Assembly: GCA_910575625.1 (NCBI GenBank)
Contig: CAJTFD010000001.1
Coordinates: 62,001-126,000 of the forward strand
Source: Clostridia bacterium
GTDB taxonomy: Bacteria; Bacillota; Clostridia; Lachnospirales; Lachnospiraceae
Reading direction: 5' to 3'
DNA length: 64,000 nucleotides
Each line of letters opens with the position of its first letter. Position 1 is the stretch's first letter. Under the pieces are notes generated by a model that saw nothing but the letters and a program-made list of their open reading frames with translations, made no database searches and was not told the origin of the DNA. Shown here one piece after another: positions 1 through 8,841 of this stretch. Position numbers and translations under genes: made by a program.

Positions 1-332
1 TCCCTGTCTGGCCTTTTTACTTCTTTGATGTCCACGATCAGCTTTTTATCTGTGTAGTTCTGCAGCTCGGCTTTTACTTTTTCGATCTCTGAGCCGCCTT
101 TGCCGATCACGATACCTGGTTTCGCTGTATAGATGATGATCTTCACACGGTCGGAAGCCCTCTCGATCTCAATCTTGGAGATACCGGCTGTGTATAATTT
201 CTTCTTTAAAAATTTACGGATGTTGTAATCCTCGATCAGATAATCTGCAAACTCTTTTTCCGCATACCATTTGGAATCCCAGTCTTTGATGATCCCCACG
301 CGAAGGCCATGTGGATTAACTTTCTGTCCCAT
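1..332 (-). CDS. rpsC: 30S ribosomal protein S3 (partial, N-terminal part)
   Basis: This is a component of the 30S head at the mRNA entry channel. The readable N-terminus starts MGQKVNPHG and continues with the KH-domain segment ([10 protein letters not shown], in which GKGG is the RNA-contacting loop). The gene runs off the left edge of the window, so its C-terminal half is missing. A Shine-Dalgarno GGAGGG lies just upstream of the ATG, and the stop of rplV is 11 bases before it. It is the eighth gene of the S10 operon, in the usual Firmicute order. Confidence 0.97.
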   Translation of the reverse strand, partial: MGQKVNPHGLRVGIIKDWDSKWYAEKEFADYLIEDYNIRKFLKKKLYTAGISKIEIERASDRVKIIIYTAKPGIVIGKGGSEIEKVKAELQNYTDKKLIVDIKEVKRPDR

Positions 333-343
333 CTTTTCCCTCC

Positions 344-733
344 TTATTTCTCATCCAATACGATGGTGATATGACTCGTCCTTTTCTCGATACGGTAAGC
401 CCTGCCCTGTGCTCTGGGTTTGATGCGCTTCATCGTCGGTCCTTTATTTGCATAGCACTGGGCAACATATAAGTTGTTTGCCATCAGTCCCTGATTGTTC
501 TCAGCATTTGCAATGGCAGACTCCAACAGCTTCTTTACCAAACTGGACGCATACCTGGGGTTGTAAGTCAGGATGCCGAGCGCTGTCTGCACATCTTTTC
601 CACGGATCGCATCCAGCACAAAACAAGCCTTCTGTACGGATACACGCGCGTAGGATAATTTTGCATGCGGCCTTGTCTCTCTATTATTTGCATTCCTTGC
701 TCTTTTGATCTGGGATCTATGTCCTTTAGCCAT
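344..733 (-). CDS. rplV: 50S ribosomal protein L22
   Basis: L22 binds 23S rRNA and lines the exit tunnel. The 129-residue protein starts [14 protein letters not shown] and carries the conserved core with the beta-hairpin that reaches the tunnel and a C-terminal [10 protein letters not shown]. The length is slightly above the usual 110-115 because of a basic N-terminal extension. It lies between rpsS and rpsC in the S10 operon. An AGGAGG-like site precedes the ATG. No irregularities are seen. Confidence 0.97.
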   Translation of the reverse strand: MAKGHRSQIKRARNANNRETRPHAKLSYARVSVQKACFVLDAIRGKDVQTALGILTYNPRYASSLVKKLLESAIANAENNQGLMANNLYVAQCYANKGPTMKRIKPRAQGRAYRIEKRTSHITIVLDEK

Positions 734-802
734 GGATTTTAGAATCCTCCTTTCGCTACTCCTGTCTGATTCTCTCTATATTGCGGGCGCCGATCCCTTG
801 TA

Positions 803-1087
803 TTACCGGCGCACCCCTGATTTTTTCTCATCCTTACCGTGTCCCCGATAGGTCCTGGTTGCCACAAATTCTCCTAATTTATGTCCGACCATATCTTCTG
901 TCACATACACCGGCACATGTTTCCTCCCATCATGGACCGCAAATGTATGACCTACAAACGAAGGGAAGATCGTGGAACGGCGTGACCATGTTTTGATTAC
1001 TGTCTTTTCATTCGCAGCGTTTAACGCATCTACTTTTTTCAGTAAACTTTCGTCTGCAAACGGTCCTTTTTTCAGTGAACGAGCCAT
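803..1087 (-). CDS. rpsS: 30S ribosomal protein S19
   Basis: S19 is a 30S head protein that contacts S13 and the A-site region. The 94-residue sequence starts [10 protein letters not shown] and includes the typical [10 protein letters not shown] and [15 protein letters not shown] segments. The length is normal. It follows rplB with a 13-base gap and a GGAGGT ribosome binding site, and precedes rplV by about 70 bases. The operon position is standard. Confidence 0.97.
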   Translation of the reverse strand: MARSLKKGPFADESLLKKVDALNAANEKTVIKTWSRRSTIFPSFVGHTFAVHDGRKHVPVYVTEDMVGHKLGEFVATRTYRGHGKDEKKSGVRR

Positions 1088-1100
1088 GCTCTAACCTCCT

Positions 1101-1946
1101 TTATTTTGCTAATGCCTTGCCATCTCTTCTACGTACGATGTACTTGTTGGACTGTTTGTTCTTCTTCCTTGTCTTGAGGCCCAGTGCAGGTTTGCCCCAT
1201 GGCGTGCTCGGACCTGGACGGCCGATACCTGTCTTACCTTCACCACCACCGTGCGGATGGTCGTTGGGGTTCATGGCAGAACCACGTACTGTGGGACGGA
1301 ATCCCATGTGACGTTTACGCCCGGCTTTACCAATATTGATCAGGTTGTGGTCTCCGTTTCCGACTACACCCACTGTGGCGCGGCATACGATCGGGACCAT
1401 GCGCATCTCTCCGGATGGGAGACGTACAGTCGCATATTTTCCTTCTTTTGCCATCAGCTGTGCGCTGTTGCCTGCAGAACGCACCAGCTGGCCGCCGCGG
1501 CCTGGATACAGCTCGATGTTGTGGATCAGTGTACCGACTGGGATCATGTTCATCGGGAGGCAGTTGCCTGTGCGGATCTCTGCATGTTCACCGTTCATGA
1601 CTTTCTGGCCTACTTTTAAGCCTTCCGGCGCCAAGATATAGGTCTTCTCGCCGTCTGCATAGGCCAGCAGCGCGATGTTCGCGGATCTGTTCGGATCGTA
1701 TTCGATGCTCTTTACGGTTGCCGGAACATCGTCCTTTCTCCTCTTGAAATCGATCAGTCTGTATTTTCTCCTGCTGCCGCCCCCGCGGTGCCGGCATGTG
1801 ATCTTTCCTTGATTATTACGCCCCGCATTCTTCTTCAGGGATACGACCAGTGATTTCTCTGGCTTTGTCTTGGTGATCTCGGAGAAATCAGATCCGGTCA
1901 TATGCCTTCTGGATGGGGTATATGGTTTATATGATTTGATCGCCAT
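1101..1946 (-). CDS. rplB: 50S ribosomal protein L2
   Basis: L2 is a core large-subunit protein needed for subunit association and peptidyl-transferase assembly. The 281-residue product has the expected N-terminal OB-fold region and the hallmark C-terminal segment with [13 protein letters not shown] (about residues 224-236), which includes the conserved His near the peptidyl-transferase centre. Length is typical (about 275). It lies between rplW and rpsS in the S10 operon, with a GGAGG site before the ATG. Confidence 0.98.
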   Translation of the reverse strand: MAIKSYKPYTPSRRHMTGSDFSEITKTKPEKSLVVSLKKNAGRNNQGKITCRHRGGGSRRKYRLIDFKRRKDDVPATVKSIEYDPNRSANIALLAYADGEKTYILAPEGLKVGQKVMNGEHAEIRTGNCLPMNMIPVGTLIHNIELYPGRGGQLVRSAGNSAQLMAKEGKYATVRLPSGEMRMVPIVCRATVGVVGNGDHNLINIGKAGRKRHMGFRPTVRGSAMNPNDHPHGGGEGKTGIGRPGPSTPWGKPALGLKTRKKNKQSNKYIVRRRDGKALAK

Positions 1947-1972
1947 TGTGATCCTCCTTTCGAATTTCCGGC

Positions 1973-2272
1973 TTATAAGCCTTCAAAGATTTCAATATCC
2001 TTGCTGTCCTCTGTCAATGCCACGATCGCTTTCTTCCTCTTGGCTGTCCGGCCGTATACCATCCCGCGTCTCTTTTTCTTTCCGGGCAGGTTCATGGTAT
2101 TGACTCTCTTTACTTTTGTCCCCTCGAACATCTTCTCAACAGCCTCTTTGATCATGGTCTTGTTGGCTTCCGGGTGTACGAAGAAAGTGTATTCTTTCCG
2201 GCCCATAAGCTCCATGCTCTTCTCTGTGATCACCGGCTTTAAGATAACGTCATAATATTGTATATTTGCCAT
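1973..2272 (-). CDS. rplW: 50S ribosomal protein L23
   Basis: L23 sits at the tunnel exit and docks trigger factor and SRP. The 99-residue protein has [11 protein letters not shown] near the N-terminus and the internal basic loop [17 protein letters not shown]. The start codon overlaps the stop of rplD (a TAATG junction, one-base overlap), so the two genes are probably translationally coupled. Length and operon position are standard. Confidence 0.97.
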   Translation of the reverse strand: MANIQYYDVILKPVITEKSMELMGRKEYTFFVHPEANKTMIKEAVEKMFEGTKVKRVNTMNLPGKKKRRGMVYGRTAKRKKAIVALTEDSKDIEIFEGL

Positions 2273-2892
2273 TATGCGAACACCTCCTCGATCGAAGCTA
2301 CGGCATCTTTTGTCAGGATCACCGTGCTGTATTTCATGATATCATATACGTTGAGCATCCTGGCATCGATCGTAGCGACGTCCGGGATGTTCCTTGCGGA
2401 GAGCATCACGTTCTCGTCCACTTCCGGCATGACCACCAGTGCTTTGTTTACTTTTAAGTTGTTTAAGACTCTTACCATCTCTTTCGTCTTGATCTCGTCT
2501 AATCTGAGAGTGTCTAAGACGATCAGCTTGTCTGCTTCCACTCTGGATGAGAGTGCGGACTTGAGTGCAGCCCTCTTCTCTTTCTTATTCATCTTCTTGG
2601 AATAATCCCTGGGTGTTGGCGCAAATACAACGCCACCGCCTGTCCACTGCGGCGCACGGATGGAACCCTGCCTTGCATGTCCAGTCCCTTTCTGCCTCCA
2701 AGGTTTCCTGCCACCGCCCCGGACTTCAGAACGGGTCTTCGCTTTCTGTGTTCCCTGGCGTTTGTTGGCGAGATGACGCACTACAGCCTGATGCACCAGA
2801 TGTTCATTCACTTTTACGCCGAATACGGCATCGTTCAATTCGATTGTGCCGACTTCGTTGCCTTCCATATTATAAACAGATACATTTGCCAT
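2272..2892 (-). CDS. rplD: 50S ribosomal protein L4
   Basis: L4 has a globular domain plus a long loop that enters the exit tunnel. In several bacteria it also represses the S10 operon through the leader. The 206-residue sequence starts [11 protein letters not shown] and contains the tunnel-loop segment around [19 protein letters not shown] (about residues 59-77). A GGAGG site is present before the ATG. It overlaps rplW by one base. Whether L4 regulates this operon cannot be told from the sequence; the leader is described separately. Confidence 0.97.
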   Translation of the reverse strand: MANVSVYNMEGNEVGTIELNDAVFGVKVNEHLVHQAVVRHLANKRQGTQKAKTRSEVRGGGRKPWRQKGTGHARQGSIRAPQWTGGGVVFAPTPRDYSKKMNKKEKRAALKSALSSRVEADKLIVLDTLRLDEIKTKEMVRVLNNLKVNKALVVMPEVDENVMLSARNIPDVATIDARMLNVYDIMKYSTVILTKDAVASIEEVFA

Positions 2893-2914
2893 CTGTGTAT
2901 TCCTCCTTTCTCCG

Positions 2915-3550
2915 TTAGACGATCACCTTGACGGTCTCTTTGATGGTGACCATGGATTTCCTCGGTCCTGGTACAGCGCCTTTGATCAGCAGTAAGTTGT
3001 TCTCCACGTCCACCTGCACGATCTCCAGGTTCTGGACCGTCACTCTCTTATTTCCCATCTGACCGGGCATCTTCTTGCCCTTGAATACCCTGCTGGGGTC
3101 GGATGCCGCGCCGTTGGAACCTGCATGGCGATGATATTTGGAACCGTGGGTCATAGGTCCTCTGGACTGTCCGTGCCTCTTGATCGCGCCCTGGAAACCT
3201 TTACCTTTTGAGATCGCGGTGGCATCGATGTGGTCGCCCACCTGGAAGATATCCGCTTTGATCTCCTGGCCCACCTCATATTCGGATGCGTTCTCGAACT
3301 TGAATTCCCTTAAGTATCTCTTATAAGGAACGCCTGCTTTATCAAACTGACCTTTGAGCGGTTTGTTCACCAGTTTTTCCCGTTTGTCCATATAGCCTAC
3401 CTGGATCGCGCTGTAGCCGTCGTTTTCTTCCGTCTTGATCTGTGTCACCACACACGGCCCTGCCTGCAGGACGGTCACTGGGATCAGATTCCCATTCTCG
3501 TCAAAGATCTGGGTCATACCTACTTTTGTCGCCAATATGCCTTTTTTCAT
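2915..3550 (-). CDS. rplC: 50S ribosomal protein L3
   Basis: L3 is an early-assembly large-subunit protein close to the peptidyl-transferase centre. The 211-residue protein starts [16 protein letters not shown], the usual N-terminus, and carries the extension with [16 protein letters not shown] (about residues 124-139). Length is normal. It follows rpsJ by about 70 bases and has a GGAGG site. Confidence 0.97.
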   Translation of the reverse strand: MKKGILATKVGMTQIFDENGNLIPVTVLQAGPCVVTQIKTEENDGYSAIQVGYMDKREKLVNKPLKGQFDKAGVPYKRYLREFKFENASEYEVGQEIKADIFQVGDHIDATAISKGKGFQGAIKRHGQSRGPMTHGSKYHRHAGSNGAASDPSRVFKGKKMPGQMGNKRVTVQNLEIVQVDVENNLLLIKGAVPGPRKSMVTIKETVKVIV

Positions 3551-3620
3551 ATTTTCTATTTTCCTCCTTATAGCGGATCGCCAGCATTTTGATCTGCGGC
3601 GGTCATATAGTCATTGCCTG

Positions 3621-3938
3621 CTATTTTTTCTTCATCTTGATATCTATATGGACACCTGCCGGCATCTCCAGCCTGGAGAGCGCATCAACAGTCTTCTGGG
3701 TCGGTGTCAGGATATCGATCAGCCTCTTATGTGTCCGCTGTTCAAATTGTTCACGGGAGTCTTTGTATTTGTGCACTGCCCTTAAGATCGTCACTACCTC
3801 TTTCTTTGTGGGCAGCGGCACCGGCCCGCTCACCTTTGCTCCGTTCTTTTTCACCGTCTCAATGATCTTGCTCGCTGACGCATCCACCAGTTGATGGTCG
3901 TATGCCTTCAATGTGATCCTCATTACCTGATTTGCCAT
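3621..3938 (-). CDS. rpsJ: 30S ribosomal protein S10
   Basis: S10 is a 30S head protein and the transcription antitermination factor NusE. The 105-residue sequence has the family's [14 protein letters not shown] start and the [12 protein letters not shown] and RTHKRLIDI segments. It is the first gene of the operon. A GGAGGCGG ribosome binding site precedes the ATG. About 300 nt of leader separate it from a strong promoter at 4242-4270. Confidence 0.97.
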   Translation of the reverse strand: MANQVMRITLKAYDHQLVDASASKIIETVKKNGAKVSGPVPLPTKKEVVTILRAVHKYKDSREQFEQRTHKRLIDILTPTQKTVDALSRLEMPAGVHIDIKMKKK

Positions 3939-3978
3939 AAAAAAAGCCGCCTCCTTTTCGCACTTTCTGGATCAGTAC

Positions 3979-4104
3979 GACAAGCGGTGACTGTACACTT
4001 CTCCGTGTGTGTCCTAGATGACTTCACACGTTCCCTCTCTCGGGATCTACTGCATGATAGGGGGTTTCTCCGCCCAACAGTTCTCTATTGTACAGTGACT
4101 TGTC
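3979..4104 (-). promoter_or_regulatory. Folded 5' leader of the S10 operon
   Basis: Between the promoter and rpsJ lie about 300 non-coding nt. Within them 3979-3984 pairs with 4099-4104 (GACAAG/CTTGTC) and 3990-3997 with 4089-4096 (ACTGTACA/TGTACAGT). Together they close a roughly 126-nt domain with a small internal loop. Inside is at least one more hairpin (CGTGTG near 4003 with CACACG at 4025-4030). No T-tract terminator was found in it. It may be an autoregulatory ribosomal-protein leader, but the ligand is not known from this sequence. Confidence 0.5.
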
Positions 4105-4241
4105 GCCAGTTTTATTGGGGTATATCCAAAAGGACCTTCCTTCGATACACCGAACTTGACATTCGCTCCACGGAAAAACCTGCACATAAAAATAGAGCAG
4201 CAACCTCACGCTTCACAGCTATCAATGTCACAACGTAGTTT

Positions 4242-4270
4242 AGTATAACGTATTTCCAGATATATTGCAA
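4242..4270 (-). promoter_or_regulatory. Promoter of the S10 ribosomal protein operon
   Basis: On the minus strand TTGCAA (4265-4270) and TATACT (4242-4247) are separated by exactly 17 bases. Transcription would start near 4235. The promoter lies just downstream of the tRNA operon terminator, so the ribosomal operon has its own promoter. Confidence 0.75.
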
Positions 4271-4340
4271 GTTATTTTTATAATTATTTTTAAAAGCGCT
4301 GCCTTCATAAAAAAATACATATCCTCAAAATCCATACAAT

Positions 4341-4374
4341 GACAAAAAATCCTTTCAATCAGAGAAAGGATTTC
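4341..4374 (-). terminator. Rho-independent terminator of the tRNA operon
   Basis: A 10-bp perfect stem (4347-4356 with 4364-4373, GAAATCCTTTC type) with a 7-nt loop is followed on the minus strand by a run of T (complement of A4344-4349). It lies four bases after tRNA-Leu. Confidence 0.85.
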
Positions 4375-4377
4375 CAA

Positions 4378-4463
4378 TGCCGCAGACCGGAATCGAACCG
4401 GTACGGGTATCACTACCCACGGGATTTTAAGTCCCGGGCGTCTGCCAGTTCCGCCACTGCGGC
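4378..4463 (-). tRNA. tRNA-Leu (anticodon TAA)
   Basis: This is an 86-nt class II tRNA with acceptor stem GCCGCAG/CTGCGGC, D-loop with TGGCAGAC, a five-base-pair anticodon stem CGGGA/TCCCG around loop CTTAAAA (anticodon TAA), a variable arm and T-arm GGTTCGATTCC. The 3' CCA is not encoded. It is the last gene of a four-tRNA operon. Confidence 0.95.
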
Positions 4464-4482
4464 AATCATATTGTGTTGCAAA

Positions 4483-4556
4483 CGACCCAGAAGAGACTCG
4501 AACTCTCGACCTCCGCCGTGACAGGGCGGCGCTCTAACCAACTGAGCCACTGGGCC
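4483..4556 (-). tRNA. tRNA-Asp (anticodon GTC)
   Basis: This 74-nt tRNA has acceptor GGCCCAG/CTGGGTC with one G-T pair and discriminator G, and anticodon loop with GTC between CGCC and GGCG arms. The T-arm carries GAGTTCGAGTCTC. CCA is not encoded. G73, which is an Asp identity base, supports the call. Confidence 0.95.
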
Positions 4557-4603
4557 AAAAAACTATATTATCACAAAATATCTAAGGAACCAGGCAATGC
4601 AAA

Positions 4604-4677
4604 TGGACCTTCGGGGACTCGAACCCAGGACCGACCGGTTATGAGCCGGGTGCTCTGACCAACTGAGCTAAAGGTCC
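4604..4677 (-). tRNA. tRNA with CAT anticodon, probably Ile2 (lysidine-modified)
   Basis: This 74-nt tRNA has acceptor GGACCTT/AAGGTCC and discriminator A. The anticodon loop reads CTCATAA, giving CAT. From memory the acceptor and D-arm (GGACCTTTAGCTCAGTTGG) match Bacillus tRNA-Ile2 rather than elongator tRNA-Met, so I favour Ile2, whose C34 is converted to lysidine by TilS. Elongator Met remains possible. CCA is not encoded. Confidence 0.85.
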
Positions 4678-4740
4678 ATAAAAACATCATCGGTCATTGC
4701 CATCCATCAGGGAACAGCGGTATCCTTCACCCTTCCCCTA

Positions 4741-4812
4741 TGACTCCAAGGGGATTTGAACCCCTGTTACCGCCGTGAAAGGGCGGTGTCTTAACCACTT
4801 GACCATGGAGCC
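4741..4812 (-). tRNA. tRNA-Glu (anticodon TTC)
   Basis: This 72-nt tRNA has acceptor GGCTCCA/TGGAGTC, anticodon loop CTTTCAC (TTC) on a CCGCC/GGCGG stem, and T-arm with GGTTCAAATCC. It is the first gene of the tRNA operon and starts about 20 bases after the predicted transcription start. CCA is not encoded. Confidence 0.95.
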
Positions 4813-4832
4813 TTGCCTCAGCGACATTTAAG

Positions 4833-4861
4833 ATTCTATCATATGTTTATCTGTATTGCAA
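4833..4861 (-). promoter_or_regulatory. Promoter of the tRNA operon
   Basis: TTGCAA (4856-4861) and TAGAAT (4833-4838) on the minus strand have a 17-base spacer, directly upstream of tRNA-Glu. The -35 hexamer is identical to that of the S10 promoter. Confidence 0.7.
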
Positions 4862-4902
4862 GAGTTTTTTGTAAAAAAATAGATAAAAATATTGATACAG
4901 AG

Positions 4903-4935
4903 GACGCCGCCCCAGCAAAACACTGGAGCAGCGTC
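4903..4935 (-). terminator. Hairpin after the rubrerythrin gene, possible terminator
   Basis: This is a 13-bp stem (4903-4915 with 4923-4935), perfect on the minus strand apart from two G-U pairs, with a 7-nt loop. It lies 12 bases after the rubrerythrin stop. The following tract is T-rich but interrupted, so termination strength is uncertain. Confidence 0.5.
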
Positions 4936-4947
4936 CCGACATCCTCT

Positions 4948-5547
4948 CTACGCCATCCCGCCGGGGAGCAGATCCAGACGGATGAAATACCCCTGGTCAT
5001 GCTGGCACACCGGGCACACTTTCGGCGCCTCCATCCCATGGTGGACATTCCCGCATTTCAGGCACATCCATCCGATCTCCACGTCAGACACAAAGAGCTT
5101 TCCATCCTCCACGAGCTGCGCCAGACGGCCAAACCGGTCCCCGTGGGTCTTCTCGATCTGGGCGATCTTCTGAAAAGACGCCGCCACCTTCGCAAAACCC
5201 TCCGAGGCCGCCACCTCCCCGAAATGATGGTACACATCGTCGTGCTCCTCATACTCATTGTGCTGCGCCGCCCGCAAGAGCTTACCCACATCCTTATAGT
5301 TATCCACCGGATAGCCCGCATCGATCACAATGGTATTTCCATTTAACTCCTGCAGATGATCATAAAAGATCTTCGCGTGCTGCTGCTCCTGGGCCGCCGT
5401 AAACCTAAATGCCTGCTCGATCACGTGGAGATGCTCCTTTTTTGATAGATCGGCGCTGAACACATACCGGTTTCTGGCCTGGCTCTCCCCCGCAAAAGCC
5501 CTCATCAGATTTGCTTTTGTCTCACTGTCTCTAAATTTCACCGACAT
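4948..5547 (-). CDS. Rubrerythrin-family peroxide-scavenging protein
   Basis: This is a non-heme iron protein that reduces hydrogen peroxide in anaerobes with electrons from NAD(P)H via rubredoxin-type partners. The 199-residue product has an N-terminal ferritin-like di-iron four-helix domain (ligand motifs around FAGESQARNRY and AAQEQQHAKIFYDHL) and a C-terminal rubredoxin-like zinc/iron knuckle with MCLKCGNV and CPVCQHDQGYF (about residues 161-189). The reading frame is open further upstream, but the ATG at 5547 has AGGAGGT at the right distance and matches the usual start. It fits a strict anaerobe's oxidative-stress defence. Confidence 0.92.
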   Translation of the reverse strand: MSVKFRDSETKANLMRAFAGESQARNRYVFSADLSKKEHLHVIEQAFRFTAAQEQQHAKIFYDHLQELNGNTIVIDAGYPVDNYKDVGKLLRAAQHNEYEEHDDVYHHFGEVAASEGFAKVAASFQKIAQIEKTHGDRFGRLAQLVEDGKLFVSDVEIGWMCLKCGNVHHGMEAPKVCPVCQHDQGYFIRLDLLPGGMA

Positions 5548-5642
5548 ACTGACCTCCTTCATATCGATCTTGGATTTTTTTACTCTCATCCAGTATGCCC
5601 GATCTTTTCCATATTTATGATCCATATTTGGAGGATCTATGA

Positions 5643-7022
5643 TCAGAGGACCTGTTCCCGGGGCATCCGCTTAAATTCCCTCCAGACCATATAGATCGCC
5701 AGGATCCCGGCCGCTCCATCCGCCACCGGTCCAGCGTAGATCACACCGTCGATCCCTAAGATCATCGGAAAGATCACCACCAGCGGGATCAGGAAGATCA
5801 GCTGCCGCGTCATCGACAACAGGATACCCCGGGTAGATTTTCCGATGGAGGTAAAAAAATTCGCCGTCAGCGGCTGCAGCCCATTTATAAAAGTAAAGAG
5901 CATAAATATGCGGAAGTATTGTATGGCAAACTGATAATACAGCTTCTCCCCCGACCCAAACATGGACGTGATCTGCCGGGGAAATATCTGGAATCCCAAA
6001 AAAGCAAGGATGGCGATCGCCGTAGCCACCGTCCCCGCATAGCGGTATGTAGCCCGCACTCTGTCGTATTTCTTTGCGCCGTAATTAAACCCGAAGATCG
6101 GCTGCGCCCCTTGGGATATCCCGATGACGATGGCCATGAATACCATATTGACCTTCGCCACGATCCCCACCACTGCCAGAGGGATGTCGCTGCCATACAC
6201 CGAGTTTTCCCCATAATAGCGCAGTACATTGTTCATCACGATCTGCGTCACCGTCATCGCCAACTGGTTAAAACAGCTGGCCGCCCCCAGGGACGTGATC
6301 GCCAGCAGGCACTTCCACCGGGGCAGGAATCCTTTGAGCGGGAGACGGACCGTCTTAAACCGGGGCAGATAGGCGAAGACAAGGACCGCCGATAAGATCT
6401 GCCCGATGACCGTCGCCCAGGCCGCCCCCGCGATCCCCATATGGAATCCGAAGATGAACAGGGGGTCCAGCACTGTATTGACCAGAGCGCCGCTGACCAT
6501 AGTCCCCATCGAATAAGTCGGACTCCCGTCCGCCCGGATCATATGGTTCCCGCCTGTGGTCAGGATATAAAAAGGCATCCCAAAGGAGGTGATCCCCACA
6601 TAATCCATAGCGTGATCCATCACCTCCGGTGTGGCTCCGAACACCAAGATCAAGGGCTTTAAAAAAAGCCGGACCACCACACAGATCACAATCCCGGAGA
6701 TCATAAGGCTCCCAAAGGAAGTCCCCGCGATCTTTTCCGCCTTCTCCTTATTGCCCCGCCCCATCTCCAGGTTGAAATTAGACGCCCCTCCGATCCCCAG
6801 CAAAAGCCCCAGGGCCGTAGCCAATGTCGTCAGCGGGAACGCCACGTTTGTCGCCGCATTTCCATACATCCCCACACCCTGGCCGATGAAGATCTGATCC
6901 ACGATGTTGTAAAGGGCGCTGACCAACATGCTGATCACCGCCGGGACCGCAAATTTCGGCAGCAGCCTCCCGATCGGTTCCGTGCCCAATGGATTTTGCC
7001 GTCCTTTCTGTACCTGTTCCAT
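5643..7022 (-). CDS. MATE-family multidrug efflux transporter
   Basis: This is a cation-coupled exporter of the MepA/DinF-like branch of the MATE superfamily in the cytoplasmic membrane. The protein has about 459 residues and about 12 membrane segments in two related halves, with the typical first segment PKFAVPAVISMLVSALYNIVDQIFIGQ. The start at 7022 is chosen over an upstream in-frame ATG because GGAGGAG lies 7 bases before it. A hairpin at 7061-7096 separates it from the NlpC/P60 gene. Substrate cannot be told. It is not closely similar to the second MATE gene at 27066. Confidence 0.9.
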   Translation of the reverse strand: MEQVQKGRQNPLGTEPIGRLLPKFAVPAVISMLVSALYNIVDQIFIGQGVGMYGNAATNVAFPLTTLATALGLLLGIGGASNFNLEMGRGNKEKAEKIAGTSFGSLMISGIVICVVVRLFLKPLILVFGATPEVMDHAMDYVGITSFGMPFYILTTGGNHMIRADGSPTYSMGTMVSGALVNTVLDPLFIFGFHMGIAGAAWATVIGQILSAVLVFAYLPRFKTVRLPLKGFLPRWKCLLAITSLGAASCFNQLAMTVTQIVMNNVLRYYGENSVYGSDIPLAVVGIVAKVNMVFMAIVIGISQGAQPIFGFNYGAKKYDRVRATYRYAGTVATAIAILAFLGFQIFPRQITSMFGSGEKLYYQFAIQYFRIFMLFTFINGLQPLTANFFTSIGKSTRGILLSMTRQLIFLIPLVVIFPMILGIDGVIYAGPVADGAAGILAIYMVWREFKRMPREQVL

Positions 7023-7060
7023 ACTCTTTCTCCTCCAGATCATAGTATAACATGCTCTAA

Positions 7061-7096
7061 AGGCTGCCCTAAAAGCTCTCGCTTTTAAAGCAGCCT
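7061..7096 (-). terminator. Terminator-like hairpin after the NlpC/P60 gene
   Basis: A 16-bp stem (AGGCTGCTTTAAAAGC with its partner; two G-T pairs on the minus strand) and a GAGA tetraloop lie between the NlpC/P60 stop and the MATE start. The T-tract after it is short (TTTAG), so it may be only partly efficient. Confidence 0.6.
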
Positions 7097-7120
7097 CTTT
7101 CTATAGAGCGCTCAAAATAC

Positions 7121-8635
7121 TTAGATAACCCTTCTCACATCTAAGATCGTCCGATATGCCGCATTGTCGCTCACCTTGATGCCGCCGGCCGGATAAGGGG
7201 CGCTGTTTGAAGCATGTACGATCTGGCCATTGCCCATGTAGATCGCGATGTGGCTCCCGTAGCAGATCAGATCGCCCGGCTGTGCCTGTGAATATGGGAC
7301 GCTCACGCCGTTTGCCATCTGCGCCTCCGAAGTCCTGTTCAGCGCCACACCGAAATGTGCATAGACACTCTGGACAAAACCGGAACAATCCGCGCCGTTG
7401 ACCGGATCCGTCCCGCCCCAGACATAGGGATTCCCCACAAACTGCAATGCGTAATTGACGACTTCCTGTCCTGCGCCGCTGCCAGTGGACACTGCCGGAG
7501 TCGTCACACTGCCGGTGCCTGAACTGCTCTCATCGATCACATTGCCGTACTCATCCGTCTGGACTGTGTCCGTTGTATCACTCCCGTCATCTGTTACCGG
7601 GCTGCTATCCGTGCTATCCTCCACTGTGGTATCACCTGTGATGCCGTTGATCTCTGTGTCGTCATCTTCTATATCTTCAGACCCCAGGTCTGCGATGTTC
7701 TCCACATCCTCCGTCATATCAACTTCTTCAGCCAGTTCCTCTCCTGTCTCTGCCTGCGCGGCTTCCTCCGCTTCCGCTGCCGCCGCAGCCTGTCTGCGCG
7801 CTTCCTTTTCCGCTTCCTGGGCAAGTCTGGCTTCTTCCGCCTTCCGGGCCGCCTCTTCCGCTGCCGCCGCAGCCTCAGCCTGCCTCCGGGCTTCTTCCTC
7901 AGCCGCCAGCCTCTCAGCTTCCAGGCGTGCGATCTCCTCTGTCTGCTGCTGCAGGAGGGATGCATACTCCTCGGCCTGGGACTGTGCCGTCGCGATCTGC
8001 GCCTCGTAATTCTCCGAGTCAGAACGCTTCTGGGCTAACTGGCTCTCCAGCGAAGCCTGCTGAGCTTCCTGCTGCCCCTTCATGTCCACCAGCTCAGCCT
8101 TCTCAGCCTCCAACTGTACACCCAGCGCTTTCACGCCCTCCACTGTGTCCTCGAACTTCTGCAGGTTATCCCTGTCGTACTCATACATCTTCTGTGTATA
8201 TTCCGCCTTGTTCAGAAGATCTGGGAGGTCCTTCGACTCGAACAGCACCTGGAGCCAAGCGGAACCGCCCCCCTTCTCATAGAGGAACTGGATGCGCTTT
8301 TTCATGGCCTCGTATTGCTCATCCTTCTTCTCCTGCGCCTCCTTGAGATCCTCCTTCGTCTCCTTGATCGCTGTCTCTTTCTTTGCGATATCCTTCTTGA
8401 GCACATTGACCGTGACCATTACGTTGACCAGTTCCTGGTCCAGTTCATTTATCTCCATGCTCAAGGCTTCTTTCTGGACTTCCAGACTCTCGATCGTCGC
8501 ATAGGCTTCATTCAAGCTATTGTTCGTTGTTTCCTGCTCCACACGCAGCTGCTCTTCTCTCGTCGCCCCTACGCTCACGACCTGTGCAAATGTCACGACA
8601 AGCGCCAGTACACAACATATCAATCTTTTCTTCAT
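7121..8635 (-). CDS. Secreted NlpC/P60 peptidoglycan endopeptidase with coiled-coil domain
   Basis: This is a predicted secreted D,L-endopeptidase cutting stem peptides, with a PcsB/CwlO-like layout. It has a signal peptide (residues 1-24, ending VSVGA), a long coiled-coil with Ala/Glu/Gln-rich heptads (about 25-290), an acidic Asp/Thr/Ser linker (about 290-380) and the C-terminal NlpC/P60 domain. The catalytic residues are visible: Cys in GADCSGF (about 417), His in GSHIAIY and His in VHAS. In PcsB-like proteins the coiled coil holds the enzyme inactive until it contacts FtsEX; no ftsEX is in this window. The ATG at 8635 is preferred; a TTG two codons upstream with closer AAGGG is an alternative. 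Confidence 0.9.
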   Translation of the reverse strand: MKKRLICCVLALVVTFAQVVSVGATREEQLRVEQETTNNSLNEAYATIESLEVQKEALSMEINELDQELVNVMVTVNVLKKDIAKKETAIKETKEDLKEAQEKKDEQYEAMKKRIQFLYEKGGGSAWLQVLFESKDLPDLLNKAEYTQKMYEYDRDNLQKFEDTVEGVKALGVQLEAEKAELVDMKGQQEAQQASLESQLAQKRSDSENYEAQIATAQSQAEEYASLLQQQTEEIARLEAERLAAEEEARRQAEAAAAAEEAARKAEEARLAQEAEKEARRQAAAAAEAEEAAQAETGEELAEEVDMTEDVENIADLGSEDIEDDDTEINGITGDTTVEDSTDSSPVTDDGSDTTDTVQTDEYGNVIDESSSGTGSVTTPAVSTGSGAGQEVVNYALQFVGNPYVWGGTDPVNGADCSGFVQSVYAHFGVALNRTSEAQMANGVSVPYSQAQPGDLICYGSHIAIYMGNGQIVHASNSAPYPAGGIKVSDNAAYRTILDVRRVI

Positions 8636-8700
8636 GATCAATCAACCCTTCACTTCTATTAAAAATTACTCCCCTGTAAGTTCTCCTTGACTTCTCATTC

Positions 8701-8729
8701 ATGATAGCACAGTTTTAACAGCTTTTCAA
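8701..8729 (-). promoter_or_regulatory. Promoter of the coiled-coil NlpC/P60 gene
   Basis: TTGAAA (8724-8729) and TATCAT (8701-8706) on the minus strand have a 17-base spacer, about 65 bases before the start codon. Confidence 0.65.
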
Positions 8730-8801
8730 GAGTTAATTTTAATAAATTAAATATTTTTGTAACATTTCGATAATCTCTTGTAATACTTAAGGACAAGGAA
8801 A

Positions 8802-8824
8802 ATGCCCGGCGCACAGCCAGGCAT
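8802..8824 (-). terminator. Terminator of the cell-wall-binding NlpC/P60 gene
   Basis: A 9-bp stem (ATGCCTGGC with GCCGGGCAT, one G-T pair) with a 5-nt loop is followed by TTTTCC on the minus strand, 17 bases after the stop at 8842. Confidence 0.75.
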
Positions 8825-8841
8825 CCCTCTCTATCGTTCTT

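Noticed and set aside
4239..4340. Possible small RNA in the A/T-rich stretch between tRNA-Leu and rpsJ
   Set aside because: Fully explained by the tRNA terminator and the S10 operon promoter; no separate structure seen.
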